A stretch of DNA of 36,530 bases from Propionimicrobium sp963511305 (GTDB taxonomy: Bacteria; Actinomycetota; Actinomycetes; Propionibacteriales; Propionibacteriaceae). The stretch spans positions 1 to 36,530 of the forward strand of contig CAUPIJ010000019.1 in assembly GCA_963511305.1 (NCBI GenBank), read 5' to 3'. The notes beneath the pieces were generated by a model, which saw nothing but the letters and a program-made list of their open reading frames with translations, made no database searches and was not told the DNA's origin. The position numbers and the translations under genes are program-made. This document shows positions 17,709 to 26,957 of this stretch, one piece after another. How positions within the stretch are numbered: the stretch's first letter is position 1; each line of letters begins with the position of its first letter.

Positions 17709-20700
17709 TTAAGCCGTGGACTCTCCACGCCTATTCTGACGCAGGTAGCCAACCCCCGTCAAAGCAACTATCAACAGTGCCGCGTAACCCGCGACGTAGT
17801 TGAGGCTAAACACGCCCGTCTTGGGCAGCACGGCCTCAACGACGTTGATAGTGATCGGCTTGCGCACCCAGTTGACACCCTCAATGGGCGTAGCGCTGCC
17901 ACTCACTGTGCCGTCGTTATTCAGCGTGAAGCCCTCGCCCACAGCGTAGACGTAACACTTGTACGTGCCAACCTGGGCGTCGTTTGCGTTGCCGTCAATC
18001 TTCGCGGTGGTACGCGCCTTGTAGCCGTCCAGGCCGATCTGGTCGGCGTTAGGCGTTTCGGCACCAAACTTGGTGTCGATGATCTTCACCGAAGGCTGAC
18101 CGTTTTTATCGGAAGGCAGGCCGTCGACGGAGCCGCCAGAGGCCTGGGGCGGGGCGCAACGTGTCTCAACGTTGATCTTCGAGGGATTCCCGTGAGAGAA
18201 AGCCTCAATGTTCATCGGCCTGAACATCGGCGAACCCTTAACGATCGTCGTCTCGTCGGGCAAAACGTTCAGCTCCAACGCCTGCCTAATGCTAAGCAGG
18301 AACGTGCGCTCACCAAGCCAGTTCTCGTCGAGGTGAGTCGTGGGGTTCAGCTTCTTGTTCGGGCTGAACTGCGTGGTGTTGCGATCTTCGTTGCCGATGG
18401 CGTCAGTGAAGTTCACGTGACACATGTATGTCCCAGCCGTCTTACCCTCCGTGCCGACAGTCAGTTGCCACGGGTCATTAACCGCGTCGGTTGCTGGCTC
18501 GAACACGCCGCTGTCGTTGAGCCTGCCCTGCTGGCCGCTCAAGGTCAGCGTCTGGCCACCGACGTCCTCAGTGTATTCGACTCCCTTGTGGAAAACCTTC
18601 CTGGCGTTACTGGCAGTTTCGCCGTCACCCACAACGGGCGCGCAGAATGTGGCGCTAGTCCGGTTCATCGGGTTATCGCCGGTTATCTTAACCGGGTAGC
18701 TGCCCTTGCCGTTGTTGTCGCCGACATAAACGTTGTTGATAACTGTGTCGGCAGCAACCTCGCCGCTCTCGCCAAGGTAAACCTCTTGATCGTTTATCGC
18801 GTCGATATGCGGCGGTGTGGCGTCCTCAACCGTCACCGTGATCGGTAGCTTGGCGATCTTCGTCACGGTGCCGTCCTGGTAGGTCCAGCGGGCAACCATC
18901 TTGTAGTCGCCGACGTTATTCAGCTGACCCTTGATCACGACGTCGGTTAGGTTGCCGTGGTCGTCGCGCACTTCCGCTAGCGAGAGCACCGGATATTTAT
19001 TCAACTCGGCATCGGTCGGCGGCGTCTCGTAATCCAGCGTGAAGCCGCTGCCCTTCTTCATATTGGCGGTGACGCCAGTCATGCCAAACAGGGAGTACGA
19101 CTTGTGCCCGTCTTTCGAGTTGATCGGCTTGCCAACGTAGTTGGTCTCGGCCTCCAACGAGGCGCCTGCTTCGCCGGTTATAGTCTGCGCAGCAAGAACT
19201 GTCTCGTTGTTGACGACCGTCATGTTGTACCTGGCGGTGACAGTTGCGGTCTGGCCGTCATTGTTGCGGACGGTCAGCTCGACGTCGACCCAGGTCTGTT
19301 GTTCCTTAGTCGGCGTGCCTCTGAAGAAGTAGCCGATCTTCTGACACGGCTTGCCTTCGCCACCTGGGACCTCGCACTTAGAGCCAAAGCTGACGCCTTC
19401 GGGCAGCGTACCGTCCACCACTCTCATGGAATCGAGCTTCTGGTCGGTGCCGTCAGGGTTCTTGCCCAAGGTGTATTCAAGCGGGCCCCACGCCACCGGG
19501 TTGTTTACCGTGCCGTGGAAATCGGCGGGCTTAAGCGTCGGCTTTGCGGCGGGCTCGGCCAGCACCTCAATGTTCATGACGAACGAGATCTCTTCGTGCT
19601 CGCCGTGATCGGACGAGTTGGTGCTAGTCGCCGTCACCTTGTACTGGTAGACGCCCAGCGCGGCATCGCCCGCGACCGTGCCATCCAGCTTGATAATGCG
19701 CTTATTGCACGTCGCCGGATCGCCTGTGGCAGCGGCAAGCAACGCATCGCCCGCATCGGTTAGGCACTTGCCGTTGTTAACTTCCTGGATTGCGACGCCG
19801 TTAGGACGGTTGTCGCCCGTCGGCTCGAACTTCTTGATCTGGTAAGCCGCCTCGCCAGCCTTAGGCCCAGCCAAGAACTTCAGGTCGAAGTTATCCCCGC
19901 GACGCACACGATAGGTGTCACCCTGCTTCCAGACGGTGGTGCCCGAAGCAGGCTGCTCCCCATCCATAGCCGGTGAGAAAGCGCCTTCGCCAGTCCAGGC
20001 GGTAATGACGGGATCCTTCAGGTCGACGTTAGGAAGAACCTCGATGCGCCAAGGCTCGGGAAGCGTTATGCGCCTATTGGGGTTACCGAAGGCGTATTCC
20101 GGCTCGTTAATTACGTCGACCTGCAGGTCGTGGATGCCGAGCGGAGCGCCGTAGCGCAGGCGACCCGTAGGCTTGTTAGCCTCGCTATGCGGCTTGAAGT
20201 TGGCGGGCTTGCCGTTCCATTCGTCAGGTAGCGATCCATCAAGGTTCTTGTCGTATTTCTGGACGTGATCGCCCGTTCTACCCATAGTGGTTCCATACTT
20301 GTCCATGAAACTGCCCTTGGAATAGATCGGCACGTCGTCCTCGGCGTCTGTGGAGATAACACAGCCGACGCGTTCGCTGGGCAGGTTCTGGCCACCGTTG
20401 TACATAACCGTGACGATGTCGAGACCAAGCTCACGCCAGAGCGCTTCCTGCTCGTATTTCGGAATGAACCTTAGAGTCTGGTTGTTGTAACCACGAGAGA
20501 CAGTGCCAGAATAGTTGGTTCCGTTGTGGTAACGGAATATGTACTTACAGAAGCTGCCGTCTGCTTGCGAGTCGACAAATTTACTCGTTTTAAATACCTT
20601 ATTTTGGGCGTCCCACTCCCAATCGGAGGTATCCCACTGCTTCGAGGTCCAGTCGCCACCAAGGGTCTTGTCAGTGGACCACTCGTTGAAGTCACTGCGG

Positions 20701-23700
20701 TTGGTCGCTTTTGCAACGAGCCAACGCCCGTCAAAGCCGACCGGCTCGCCCCAGTGGAACTGGTGCGGACGCGGGTTCGACCAGTTTTCGTTGTAGAACC
20801 TGCGCGCGTGATAAGGCACCAAGACAGCCTGTTTGGTCTGGGCCTTGGGTAAAGCACGATCAGAGTTAACGCCCTTGTGGGTCACCTCGTTGCCGTTTGA
20901 ATCCAGCACGGAGTTGCCGTTCTTGTCCAGCACCTTCGTGCTGGGCATCCACTCGCGGCTGAGGTAGTCGCCGGTCTTCTGGGTCTGGTAGTCGAAGGTG
21001 AGCACCTGAACACCGACGTTCAGCTCGGACCTGTTTGGAGGATTAACACAGCCGTCCGGTGCATTGAGTTTGCCATTGATCTGGTCTACAGGAATGCTGC
21101 CGTCAGCGTTCCTTTGCATCTTGGGGCTGCACAAGACGATGTCTTTGTTCGGCATCTTCTCGCCGCCGGGACGAACCAGGAAGTAGCCGGGCTCCTTGCC
21201 TGTGCCGACCTCGGTCTTCCAACGTTCCTTGTCACCCGCTAGGCCTCCAAAGATAGTCTTCCGACTCCACCAGGCGCGGGAATCATCTTCCCCACCACCT
21301 GGCTGGTTAGCCCAGACAAGTGTCGGCCAACGCTCGCCCGTGTCTCCGGAGACAGCATCGTAGTATTTGCCGTTGCCCCGCACGCGCCAGACTGTGTCAT
21401 TGAAACCATCGACTGGCTTGCCGGTGGTTTTGTTGTAGAACTGCCATGCGCCATAGTCGATGTTCGAGCTAGCACCGCTGGCCGATGAAAAGTCTCCCTT
21501 AGTTTGGACGCTGTTCTTCAACTTGCCGTCGCTGTTCCACACGATCAACTGGCCGGAACTCTGGCTACCGCCTTTAGCAGTGTCACTTAATACGCTGCCG
21601 GGCTGGTAATCTTTGCCGTCGCGCACCTCCACGCGAATCGGGCCGTTACGGTAAACCTCTTTGCTATTCGCAAGAGCATTTTCCGTTCCAGCAAAACCAC
21701 TGTTAAGGTTGCGGCGATACGGGGTCAGATAGACCGGCGTACCGTACGGGGCGCCGTAGAGCTGCTGGCAAGACCCCTCGCCGGTGCCCTCCAAGCAGGG
21801 GATGTGGCAAAATGAGCTGTTATTCTTGTCTTGATCTCGACTCGCATCACCGTGAGCGGCCAGTTCGCCGACGGTCGGATTCTCCACGCAGTTTGTGGCA
21901 AAGTCGGCCTCGGTAAGCGATTTTCCTGCATCTGCCTGTTCGGCATCGACACCTTTTTTGTCGTACCCATACTTCAGGAAACCACCGTCTTTAATGCGCA
22001 TGAACTGCGTGTAAGTGTTTGGATCATCAATTACCGCCGTCGCGTAATCGGCATTTTGCTTAGGCGTGTAGCCCAGGTGGATCTCGGTGTAGGGCAGCAC
22101 GATCTCCGGCTGATCCCACTCCCAGCCGTCACCCAGCGCCGACCCGCCGCTAGTTTCACACTGATTCTGGGAAAGCACCCTCATCGAGTCGGTGTCTAGC
22201 TTCGTGTCACCCCGCGTCAGCGTCAGCGCACCGCGCCCGGTGTTCGCCTCGTCAGCGCGGACAGCGTCCAGCTCTGCCTTAGTGAAAGTCACCTGCTGTG
22301 AGCAAATGCCGTCACCATCGCAAGACGCCGTGAACTGCTTAGATATCTCGGCGCCGTCGCCGTTGGGCTTAAACTTGAGCGTGTAACTGGTGCCCTTGTG
22401 CAGGCCCTTTAGCGTCACGGAAACATCGCCGGCAGTCTTACCGTCCTCGCCACACGGCTTGCTGACCGCATCAATGAACGGCTCGAGAACCGTGAACGGA
22501 CGCTGATCAACGACCTCGTCGCGCGGGATGGTCATGCCCTTGAGCGGGTAGTTAGTGCCTACGTCTATCGGCTTAGTGACATCAAAATCCTGCTTAGCTT
22601 TAGTGTGTACCAAACGCATCAGATAATTGCCCGCAGCAAGGTCGACCGGCACATTCCATTCGCCCATTGACTTGTGGGCGAACTGGTCTTCAATGACTTC
22701 GACTACGCCGCTGGCATTCTTCTTGGTGTCGGGGCGAATCTGCGAATCGACATCGCGGCAGGTTGGCTTGCCTCCAGTCAGCTTCAGCTTGCCGTCGGCG
22801 TCCGCATCGCACAGCTCGACGCGGTGCGTGCCCTCATCGGCGTCACGCGACTCACCCAAATCGAGATAGCTGGCGTAAACCTTCTGGCCAGGCAGTGCGG
22901 AGTAGCTGGCGTTGCCCTCCTGAGACTTGCCGTAAGCGTCGTTGCGGGCCTGCAGCGCTTTATCGTTCTCGGCGGCCTCATCAGAACCCTTAGTGATATT
23001 GCCCGTGTAGGTGAAAACCTTGGAATCGGTGACCCGCAGCGGCGCGATATTAACGACGTCGTACTCGGTCTGACCCTTTGAATTGCCCGAAGCATCCTTC
23101 TGCGGCTCGCGCTTGGAGACCAACGCCATCTGGTAGTCGCCGGTCGGGAAGCCCTCAGGCACCTGCATCTTTATCAGGCCATTATTTTTGGTAGCCACAT
23201 CCTCGGAGGCGACCCAACCCTCTTCGTTGGCGAAATACCAAGACCCTCGCTCTGAAGCAATGGAATCCCAGGACGAGCCGCGCGGCACGGCAACCAAACG
23301 GTAGCTGAAGCCAGGCAACGGCACCCTGACATTCGCCCAGATAGTCTTAGCGTCCTTGCTCTCCTGCTCATCAATGCTGTGCTCGTTTGCCAGCACCGAC
23401 TCGGTGGAGTGCCGCGAATAATCCACCTCGGGCAGGGTTGGGATCAGACCCAGATCGAGACCAGTGCCAGCCAACTGGTAGTTATTCTGCCCCACAGCCT
23501 GCGCAACCTCCCAAACCAGGAGGTCGGGCAGACAGTAGCCCGTGCGGAACTCACAGGCGCCATCGACTGTAGAAACACCAGTGCCAAACGGGGCGCCTGC
23601 GTTACCATAAGCTGGGCGGATCGTGCCATACCAGCCATTGGCGCCAACCGCGGCGAAACCTTCGGGCAAACCACTACCCGAGGAACTTGCCGCCAGGATG

Positions 23701-24986
23701 CGGCTCTTATTTTCAGGCTTCAGCAGCTCGTTATAAAGCCCTTCCGACTTGGCTTTTTCGGAGCCAGCATCCTCAGCCTGCGGGCGACGATCCTTGTTGA
23801 TCAAGGCCTTGATATCGGCCTCCGCCTCTTCATAGTTCGCTGGCGGTTCAATAGTCACCATGAACTTGGCAGGCGAAGCACCCGCCGAAGTCGGGCGGTT
23901 ATGCACTTCGGATACATCGTCCCAGCCAATGCAGAACGCGCCGTCCATATCGGTGTAGTCGTAGCGGGTCTGCAAAATGCCCGTCGGCTTACCAATGCCG
24001 TCCTGGGCATAAGAAGAAACCACAACGCGCACGCCAGGCACAGCCGGGTCTTTAGCTGCAGTGCGGTCTTTGTTGCCCGGCGCGTTATCCCAGCGGTCAA
24101 AGCGGAACGTGCGGTCGGCATAAACGTGGCCGCACAGGAAAAGGTTAGTGTCAACGTTGCGGGTATTTGGCGCAATGTGACGCGACGAAGGCACCCACTG
24201 GTTCTTCGGCAGGTGCTTGCCCTTCTTGTCGTACTCGTCGCCCAGCGGGTCGGCAGGAGACTGACGGCTGGCAGGGTGGCCGTTCACATTATCCTTGTTC
24301 CAAGCGTCGTTCGCGTCTGCGGCGGTCACCGTTTTGGGGCGGAAAGCCATGTTGAAGTTCGAGATCGAACCATGAATGTAGTTTGTGGTTCCCAACCATG
24401 ACAGGGTTAGCGTGTCAACGACGTTGAAGCGGCCGCCGCCGTTGAGGCGCTTGGGGGTGAAATCTGCAAGCGGGCCACCAGGGTTGTAGTTGGACTCATC
24501 AACCCAGACCCGAACCCGGTCGTAGCGCTCGATACGTACGCGTGGGTTCTCGGCACCGGCAGGCAAGTTATACGCTTCGCGCAGCGCTGGACGGAAGTTG
24601 AAAGTGTAGTCACCGTCCGCATTGGTGGTGGCCTCGAACGGCACCGGGTTGTTGAACTCGTCGCGAGCCATAATCACCGTGCCGTCAGACTTAATCAGCA
24701 TGGCCTTCATCTTGACGTCTGCGATCGGCCAGTCCTGCGGGTCGAGACGCGTGGAAGCGTTGTAGATCTCGGGGTTATGGCGGTGGTCGTCGTAAACCTT
24801 GCCCCTAATCGTGCCGGGTTTCCCGCCCTCTAAGCCATCGTTGCCCAGGGATCGCGGTGCCGCGATCGCATCAGCAGGTGTAAGTGTTATCAGCAGCAGG
24901 AAGCAAAGAAGGGTCGCTAAAAGCCTCCCCCCCCCCCCTGCGGGCCAACCCCTGCAAACCCCCCGCCACCCACAAACCCCTACCAA
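17709..24986 (-). CDS. giant LPXTG pilus-tip/surface adhesin, putatively phase-variable
   Basis: A 2,425-residue secreted, wall-anchored protein. A hydrophobic signal core (LLATLLCFLLLITL, cleavage near ADAIA) is followed by Cna-B/SdrD-like segments (TIRGKVYDD, about residue 60; a second at ~300-360), a very long region with no recognised fold, several Ig-like repeats in the last third, and the sorting signal LPKTG at 2387-2391 with membrane span and basic tail. Position before the pilin and sortase matches the tip subunit of Actinomyces fimbriae (FimQ/CafA-like place), though it is far larger. In the sequence as given the frame opens only from a TTG (24986) without a good ribosome binding site. 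Loss of one base, or gain of two, in the G12 tract would join it to an ATG at 25026. The binding target is unknown. Confidence 0.85.
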   Translation of the reverse strand: MVGVCGWRGVCRGWPAGGGGRLLATLLCFLLLITLTPADAIAAPRSLGNDGLEGGKPGTIRGKVYDDHRHNPEIYNASTRLDPQDWPIADVKMKAMLIKSDGTVIMARDEFNNPVPFEATTNADGDYTFNFRPALREAYNLPAGAENPRVRIERYDRVRVWVDESNYNPGGPLADFTPKRLNGGGRFNVVDTLTLSWLGTTNYIHGSISNFNMAFRPKTVTAADANDAWNKDNVNGHPASRQSPADPLGDEYDKKGKHLPKNQWVPSSRHIAPNTRNVDTNLFLCGHVYADRTFRFDRWDNAPGNKDRTAAKDPAVPGVRVVVSSYAQDGIGKPTGILQTRYDYTDMDGAFCIGWDDVSEVHNRPTSAGASPAKFMVTIEPPANYEEAEADIKALINKDRRPQAEDAGSEKAKSEGLYNELLKPENKSRILAASSSGSGLPEGFAAVGANGWYGTIRPAYGNAGAPFGTGVSTVDGACEFRTGYCLPDLLVWEVAQAVGQNNYQLAGTGLDLGLIPTLPEVDYSRHSTESVLANEHSIDEQESKDAKTIWANVRVPLPGFSYRLVAVPRGSSWDSIASERGSWYFANEEGWVASEDVATKNNGLIKMQVPEGFPTGDYQMALVSKREPQKDASGNSKGQTEYDVVNIAPLRVTDSKVFTYTGNITKGSDEAAENDKALQARNDAYGKSQEGNASYSALPGQKVYASYLDLGESRDADEGTHRVELCDADADGKLKLTGGKPTCRDVDSQIRPDTKKNASGVVEVIEDQFAHKSMGEWNVPVDLAAGNYLMRLVHTKAKQDFDVTKPIDVGTNYPLKGMTIPRDEVVDQRPFTVLEPFIDAVSKPCGEDGKTAGDVSVTLKGLHKGTSYTLKFKPNGDGAEISKQFTASCDGDGICSQQVTFTKAELDAVRADEANTGRGALTLTRGDTKLDTDSMRVLSQNQCETSGGSALGDGWEWDQPEIVLPYTEIHLGYTPKQNADYATAVIDDPNTYTQFMRIKDGGFLKYGYDKKGVDAEQADAGKSLTEADFATNCVENPTVGELAAHGDASRDQDKNNSSFCHIPCLEGTGEGSCQQLYGAPYGTPVYLTPYRRNLNSGFAGTENALANSKEVYRNGPIRVEVRDGKDYQPGSVLSDTAKGGSQSSGQLIVWNSDGKLKNSVQTKGDFSSASGASSNIDYGAWQFYNKTTGKPVDGFNDTVWRVRGNGKYYDAVSGDTGERWPTLVWANQPGGGEDDSRAWWSRKTIFGGLAGDKERWKTEVGTGKEPGYFLVRPGGEKMPNKDIVLCSPKMQRNADGSIPVDQINGKLNAPDGCVNPPNRSELNVGVQVLTFDYQTQKTGDYLSREWMPSTKVLDKNGNSVLDSNGNEVTHKGVNSDRALPKAQTKQAVLVPYHARRFYNENWSNPRPHQFHWGEPVGFDGRWLVAKATNRSDFNEWSTDKTLGGDWTSKQWDTSDWEWDAQNKVFKTSKFVDSQADGSFCKYIFRYHNGTNYSGTVSRGYNNQTLRFIPKYEQEALWRELGLDIVTVMYNGGQNLPSERVGCVISTDAEDDVPIYSKGSFMDKYGTTMGRTGDHVQKYDKNLDGSLPDEWNGKPANFKPHSEANKPTGRLRYGAPLGIHDLQVDVINEPEYAFGNPNRRITLPEPWRIEVLPNVDLKDPVITAWTGEGAFSPAMDGEQPASGTTVWKQGDTYRVRRGDNFDLKFLAGPKAGEAAYQIKKFEPTGDNRPNGVAIQEVNNGKCLTDAGDALLAAATGDPATCNKRIIKLDGTVAGDAALGVYQYKVTATSTNSSDHGEHEEISFVMNIEVLAEPAAKPTLKPADFHGTVNNPVAWGPLEYTLGKNPDGTDQKLDSMRVVDGTLPEGVSFGSKCEVPGGEGKPCQKIGYFFRGTPTKEQQTWVDVELTVRNNDGQTATVTARYNMTVVNNETVLAAQTITGEAGASLEAETNYVGKPINSKDGHKSYSLFGMTGVTANMKKGSGFTLDYETPPTDAELNKYPVLSLAEVRDDHGNLTDVVIKGQLNNVGDYKMVARWTYQDGTVTKIAKLPITVTVEDATPPHIDAINDQEVYLGESGEVAADTVINNVYVGDNNGKGSYPVKITGDNPMNRTSATFCAPVVGDGETASNARKVFHKGVEYTEDVGGQTLTLSGQQGRLNDSGVFEPATDAVNDPWQLTVGTEGKTAGTYMCHVNFTDAIGNEDRNTTQFSPNKKLNPTTHLDENWLGERTFLLSIRQALELNVLPDETTIVKGSPMFRPMNIEAFSHGNPSKINVETRCAPPQASGGSVDGLPSDKNGQPSVKIIDTKFGAETPNADQIGLDGYKARTTAKIDGNANDAQVGTYKCYVYAVGEGFTLNNDGTVSGSATPIEGVNWVRKPITINVVEAVLPKTGVFSLNYVAGYAALLIVALTGVGYLRQNRRGESTA
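24927..24938 (-). repeat. G12 homopolymer in the signal-peptide region of the tip adhesin
   Basis: Twelve consecutive C on the plus strand read as four Gly codons just before the hydrophobic signal core. With 12 G the only in-frame start is TTG 24986. With 11 or 14 G the frame extends to ATG 25026 with no intervening stop. This is the classic layout of a slipped-strand translational switch, although the exact count needs read-level confirmation. Confidence 0.75.
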
Positions 24987-25010
24987 CCCCCCATAAACGA
25001 GCCGTTACCA

Positions 25011-25019
25011 GGGGGGGGG
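25011..25019 (-). repeat. C9 homopolymer in the first codons after ATG 25026
   Basis: Nine G on the plus strand read as C9 starting at codon 3 of the ATG 25026 frame. With nine the frame stays open to the signal peptide region. With eight it meets TAA within a few codons, and with ten it meets TAG after the second ATG. It is therefore a second potential on/off site in the same gene. Confidence 0.6.
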
Positions 25020-25167
25020 TCCCCATCAAAAAAATTCCACGGTGTAGAATTACGCTTTTAAAATTTCCCCCGTCTATGAACAGTAATCAACCTAACAAAC
25101 TTGTGAGAATCTCGCAAGGTTTCACAGGTAAATTTCCCAGCTCTTGGCGGGTCGCGAGGCGAGCAAA

Positions 25168-25195
25168 AGCATACCCCCCCCCCGACCGTAGTCAG
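25168..25195 (-). promoter_or_regulatory. putative promoter with G10 tract in its spacer
   Basis: On the minus strand CTGACT (25195-25190) and TATGCT (25173-25168) are 16 bp apart. Each matches four of six consensus bases. Ten of the 16 spacer bases are an uninterrupted G run (25183-25174). Gain of one G gives the ideal 17-bp spacing. A tract in this position would tune transcription of the tip adhesin operon. The leader to ATG 25026 would be about 140 nt. Confidence 0.5.
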
Positions 25196-25386
25196 AGCGT
25201 GTTTTGGTGCAATTTCTGGAGTTATTAAAAGTTGCCTTTTAGAGGCCGGATCACTCGATGCGCGCCAAGCCCTTGCTGTGACACAGAGTCAATTTTGGTT
25301 CGTAGACGAGCCAAAATTGACTCAACAAATGTAAGCTCTTGGAGCTTGGATTAGCACCCGATGCCCTTTGCAAGAATGAAGATTCT
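25196..25386. other. intergenic stretch between the tip adhesin promoter and the HEPN gene
   Basis: No gene is visible. The only clear structure is the 38-bp palindrome at 25285-25322, described separately. Confidence 0.4.
25285..25322. repeat. 38-bp palindrome, copy 1, right after the HEPN gene
   Basis: Thirteen-base perfect arms, GAGTCAATTTTGG and CCAAAATTGACTC, surround a 12-base centre TTCGTAGACGAG. A second copy (26162-26199) lies on the other side of the MNT-HEPN pair in the same orientation, with the same centre sequence GTAGACGAG. Confidence 0.8.
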
Positions 25387-25746
25387 TTAACCTCGCGTTT
25401 GAAGAATACGCTTTGTAAGCGTCTCAATTAGCGGGAGAATATCGCCACTCATGGTCTGCCACAATAGGGATTTATCTATGTCAAGATAGCCGTGCGCCAT
25501 CCTATTTCGCATTCCGCGCACCTGCGCCAAAGGAAGGTCTTCGCAAATCGCTAGTGCCTGCCTAGGAAGATCTTCGATCATCGCTTGAAGCCTGATAATT
25601 ACCTGGCACGACGCTAGATAAAGAAGATCAGATTCGGATGATCTATTCTTGAACTCGTCTTCCCCATGACTGACTATGTATTTCACCGTATCAGCCAACT
25701 CTTTAAGCGCCTGGGCTACCAAAATAGGTTCGGGTTTAGAAACCAT
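25387..25746 (-). CDS. HEPN-domain toxin of an MNT-HEPN pair (HepT-like)
   Basis: A 119-residue all-helical DUF86/HepT-like protein. The RX4HXY motif is exact, RNRMAHGY (Arg80, His85, Tyr87), which in this family forms the RNase centre. The Tyr is the residue that the partner nucleotidyltransferase AMPylates to silence the toxin (family knowledge from HepT-MntA). The start overlaps the end of the MNT gene by 11 nt, so translation is coupled. It is AT-richer than the ribosomal backbone. The target RNA is unknown. Confidence 0.88.
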   Translation of the reverse strand: MVSKPEPILVAQALKELADTVKYIVSHGEDEFKNRSSESDLLYLASCQVIIRLQAMIEDLPRQALAICEDLPLAQVRGMRNRMAHGYLDIDKSLLWQTMSGDILPLIETLTKRILQTRG

Positions 25747-26068
25747 GGCTTACCAAAACAGCTTGAGACCTAGCGTGGTCAGCGGCATAGCCCTCAGATT
25801 TGAAAGACATAACTTCAACCGGGTTACCTAAGAGTTCGGTCAACTCGATTTCTAGAGTGGCCATGTCAAAATAGCTTGCGCCTGGAAGAAAATCGACCAA
25901 CAAATCGTAGTCAGATCCGGTGACAGATTCTCCACGAGCTACAGAACCAAAGACCCAGAACTTTCCGGTGCCTTTATTGCGTTTGATGGCGTCACGTATC
26001 TGATTTTCAGCAGCCCGCAGAATCTCGAGCGAAGGTGCTGATTCCTTCTTAACAGATGTGACGCCCAT
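25736..26068 (-). CDS. minimal nucleotidyltransferase antitoxin (MntA-like)
   Basis: A 110-residue MNT-fold protein with the signature GSVARGESVTGSDYDLLVDF (Gly41-Ser42, Asp53, Asp55). A Glu (VEVMSF, Glu85) stands where the third carboxylate usually lies. Family knowledge: such proteins transfer AMP to the HEPN partner. The protein has a slightly longer N-terminus than the family minimum. ATG 26068 lacks a clear ribosome binding site but has TAGAAT a few bases upstream, so a leaderless start is possible. It is the first gene of the pair. Confidence 0.88.
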   Translation of the reverse strand: MGVTSVKKESAPSLEILRAAENQIRDAIKRNKGTGKFWVFGSVARGESVTGSDYDLLVDFLPGASYFDMATLEIELTELLGNPVEVMSFKSEGYAADHARSQAVLVSHGF

Positions 26069-26161
26069 GGAAATATTCTACCCGGCATCTAGCCTTTTAT
26101 CACCACACTCGAAGAGCCCCTTCACGAAGTCTTTGTGCTCAACTGAGCAAAAACCGCTACA

Positions 26162-26199
26162 GAGTCAATTTCAGTACGTAGACGAGCCAAAATTGACTC
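26162..26199. repeat. 38-bp palindrome, copy 2, upstream of the MNT gene
   Basis: The same element as at 25285-25322, with three base changes, all near the inner end of the left arm (TTTTGGTT against TTTCAGTA). The right arm is unchanged. The two copies bracket the MNT-HEPN module with 839 bp between them. Confidence 0.8.
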
Positions 26200-26232
26200 T
26201 ACAACGAAAACAACAAAAAGGCCGCCCGGGTT

Positions 26233-26518
26233 TGAACTGTTCCCCGTTTGTTGGACAGCTTAAATCGTAGCCTGTTCGTTAGGCCGCGAGGGTCTGATTT
26301 CGGTATTGTGCCGGGGTCAGGCCCTTGAGTCGTTCTTGGATGCGTTCGTTGTTGTACCAGGCGATGTACTGGTCGAGTTTGGATAGGAAATCTTCGATTG
26401 TGTCGAAGATGGATGGGTAGCAGAACTCGGTTTTGAGGTGGGAGAAGAAGTTCTCGGCTAGGGAGTTGTCGTAGCAGTTGCCTTTCCTGGACATAGACTG
26501 GATAGCGCCGATCTTGGC
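26233..26518 (-). mobile_element. IS3-family (IS150-like) transposase remnant, right end
   Basis: The frame 26279-26518 encodes the last ~75 residues of an IS3-type OrfB: IGAIQSMSRKGNCYDNS, then AENFFSHLKTE carrying the third DDE Glu, then YIAWYNNERIQERLKGLTP to the stop. Upstream of about 26518 similarity ends, so the first two catalytic Asp and OrfA are missing. After the stop, TGAACTGTTCCCCGTTTG at 26233 resembles an IS terminal repeat. It is inactive. Confidence 0.88.
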
Positions 26519-26608
26519 CGCTTGTGATGCTAATAAGGCAAGGCGGAACCTGAGTCAGCTCCCGGCTGAGGTTGCTACGTGCGAAATACGCGAGGGCCAA
26601 CATAAGGG

Positions 26609-26719
26609 CGTGACAAATCCGACTCATCTGCCTCAGAAAATCCGCCGGTGAACATAGTTACACGCTCAGATCGGGCGCGACCAGCCGAGTTCAGGGATGA
26701 GACCAGTCGGATTTGTCAG
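26609..26719. repeat. 111-bp palindromic repeat, copy A
   Basis: Ends are CGTGACAAATCCGAC and GTCGGATTTGTCAG, near-perfect inverted repeats. The core has AGTTACACGCTCAGA at offset 49-63. Same family as the copies at 33226, 34190 and 34359. It lies next to the IS3 remnant. The rest of 26519-26772 shows no gene. Confidence 0.85.
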
Positions 26720-26772
26720 GGGATACTTTGCGCAGGCGAGACAAGCCCTCAAAATCTGCCGGCCACCCTAAA

Positions 26773-26956
26773 GTACCCTAACTGTAACAATGTTAGAGTA
26801 CGTTACAGTAAAGCCCGCAACGACACGGGAAGCCTTTAACCGAGGCCCCATCAACCCCGACCTGACTAGGCGAAACGCAACAATTTCTGCAGCCCTAACA
26901 TCGGCGTCGAGCTACAACATTTACCCTAACGTACTCTAACATTGTTATAGTTAGAG
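26773..26956. repeat. ~185-bp direct repeat, left copy, with two palindromic operators
   Basis: It matches 28404-28589 over its length with scattered changes and small indels. Each end carries a palindrome of the form GTACTCTAAC-N10-GTTAGAGTAC (left one near 26773-26802, right one near 26931-26956). The right palindrome ends directly at the ATG of the ATP-binding regulator and includes a TATAGT, so it probably holds both the promoter and the operator of that gene. Confidence 0.85.
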
Positions 26957-26957
26957 C

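Noticed and set aside
17340..18848. 502-codon plus-strand ORF across the pilin start and the adhesin 3' end
   Set aside because: It is antisense to two well-supported LPXTG protein genes, has no ribosome binding site and no recognisable domain; it is a GC-codon shadow.
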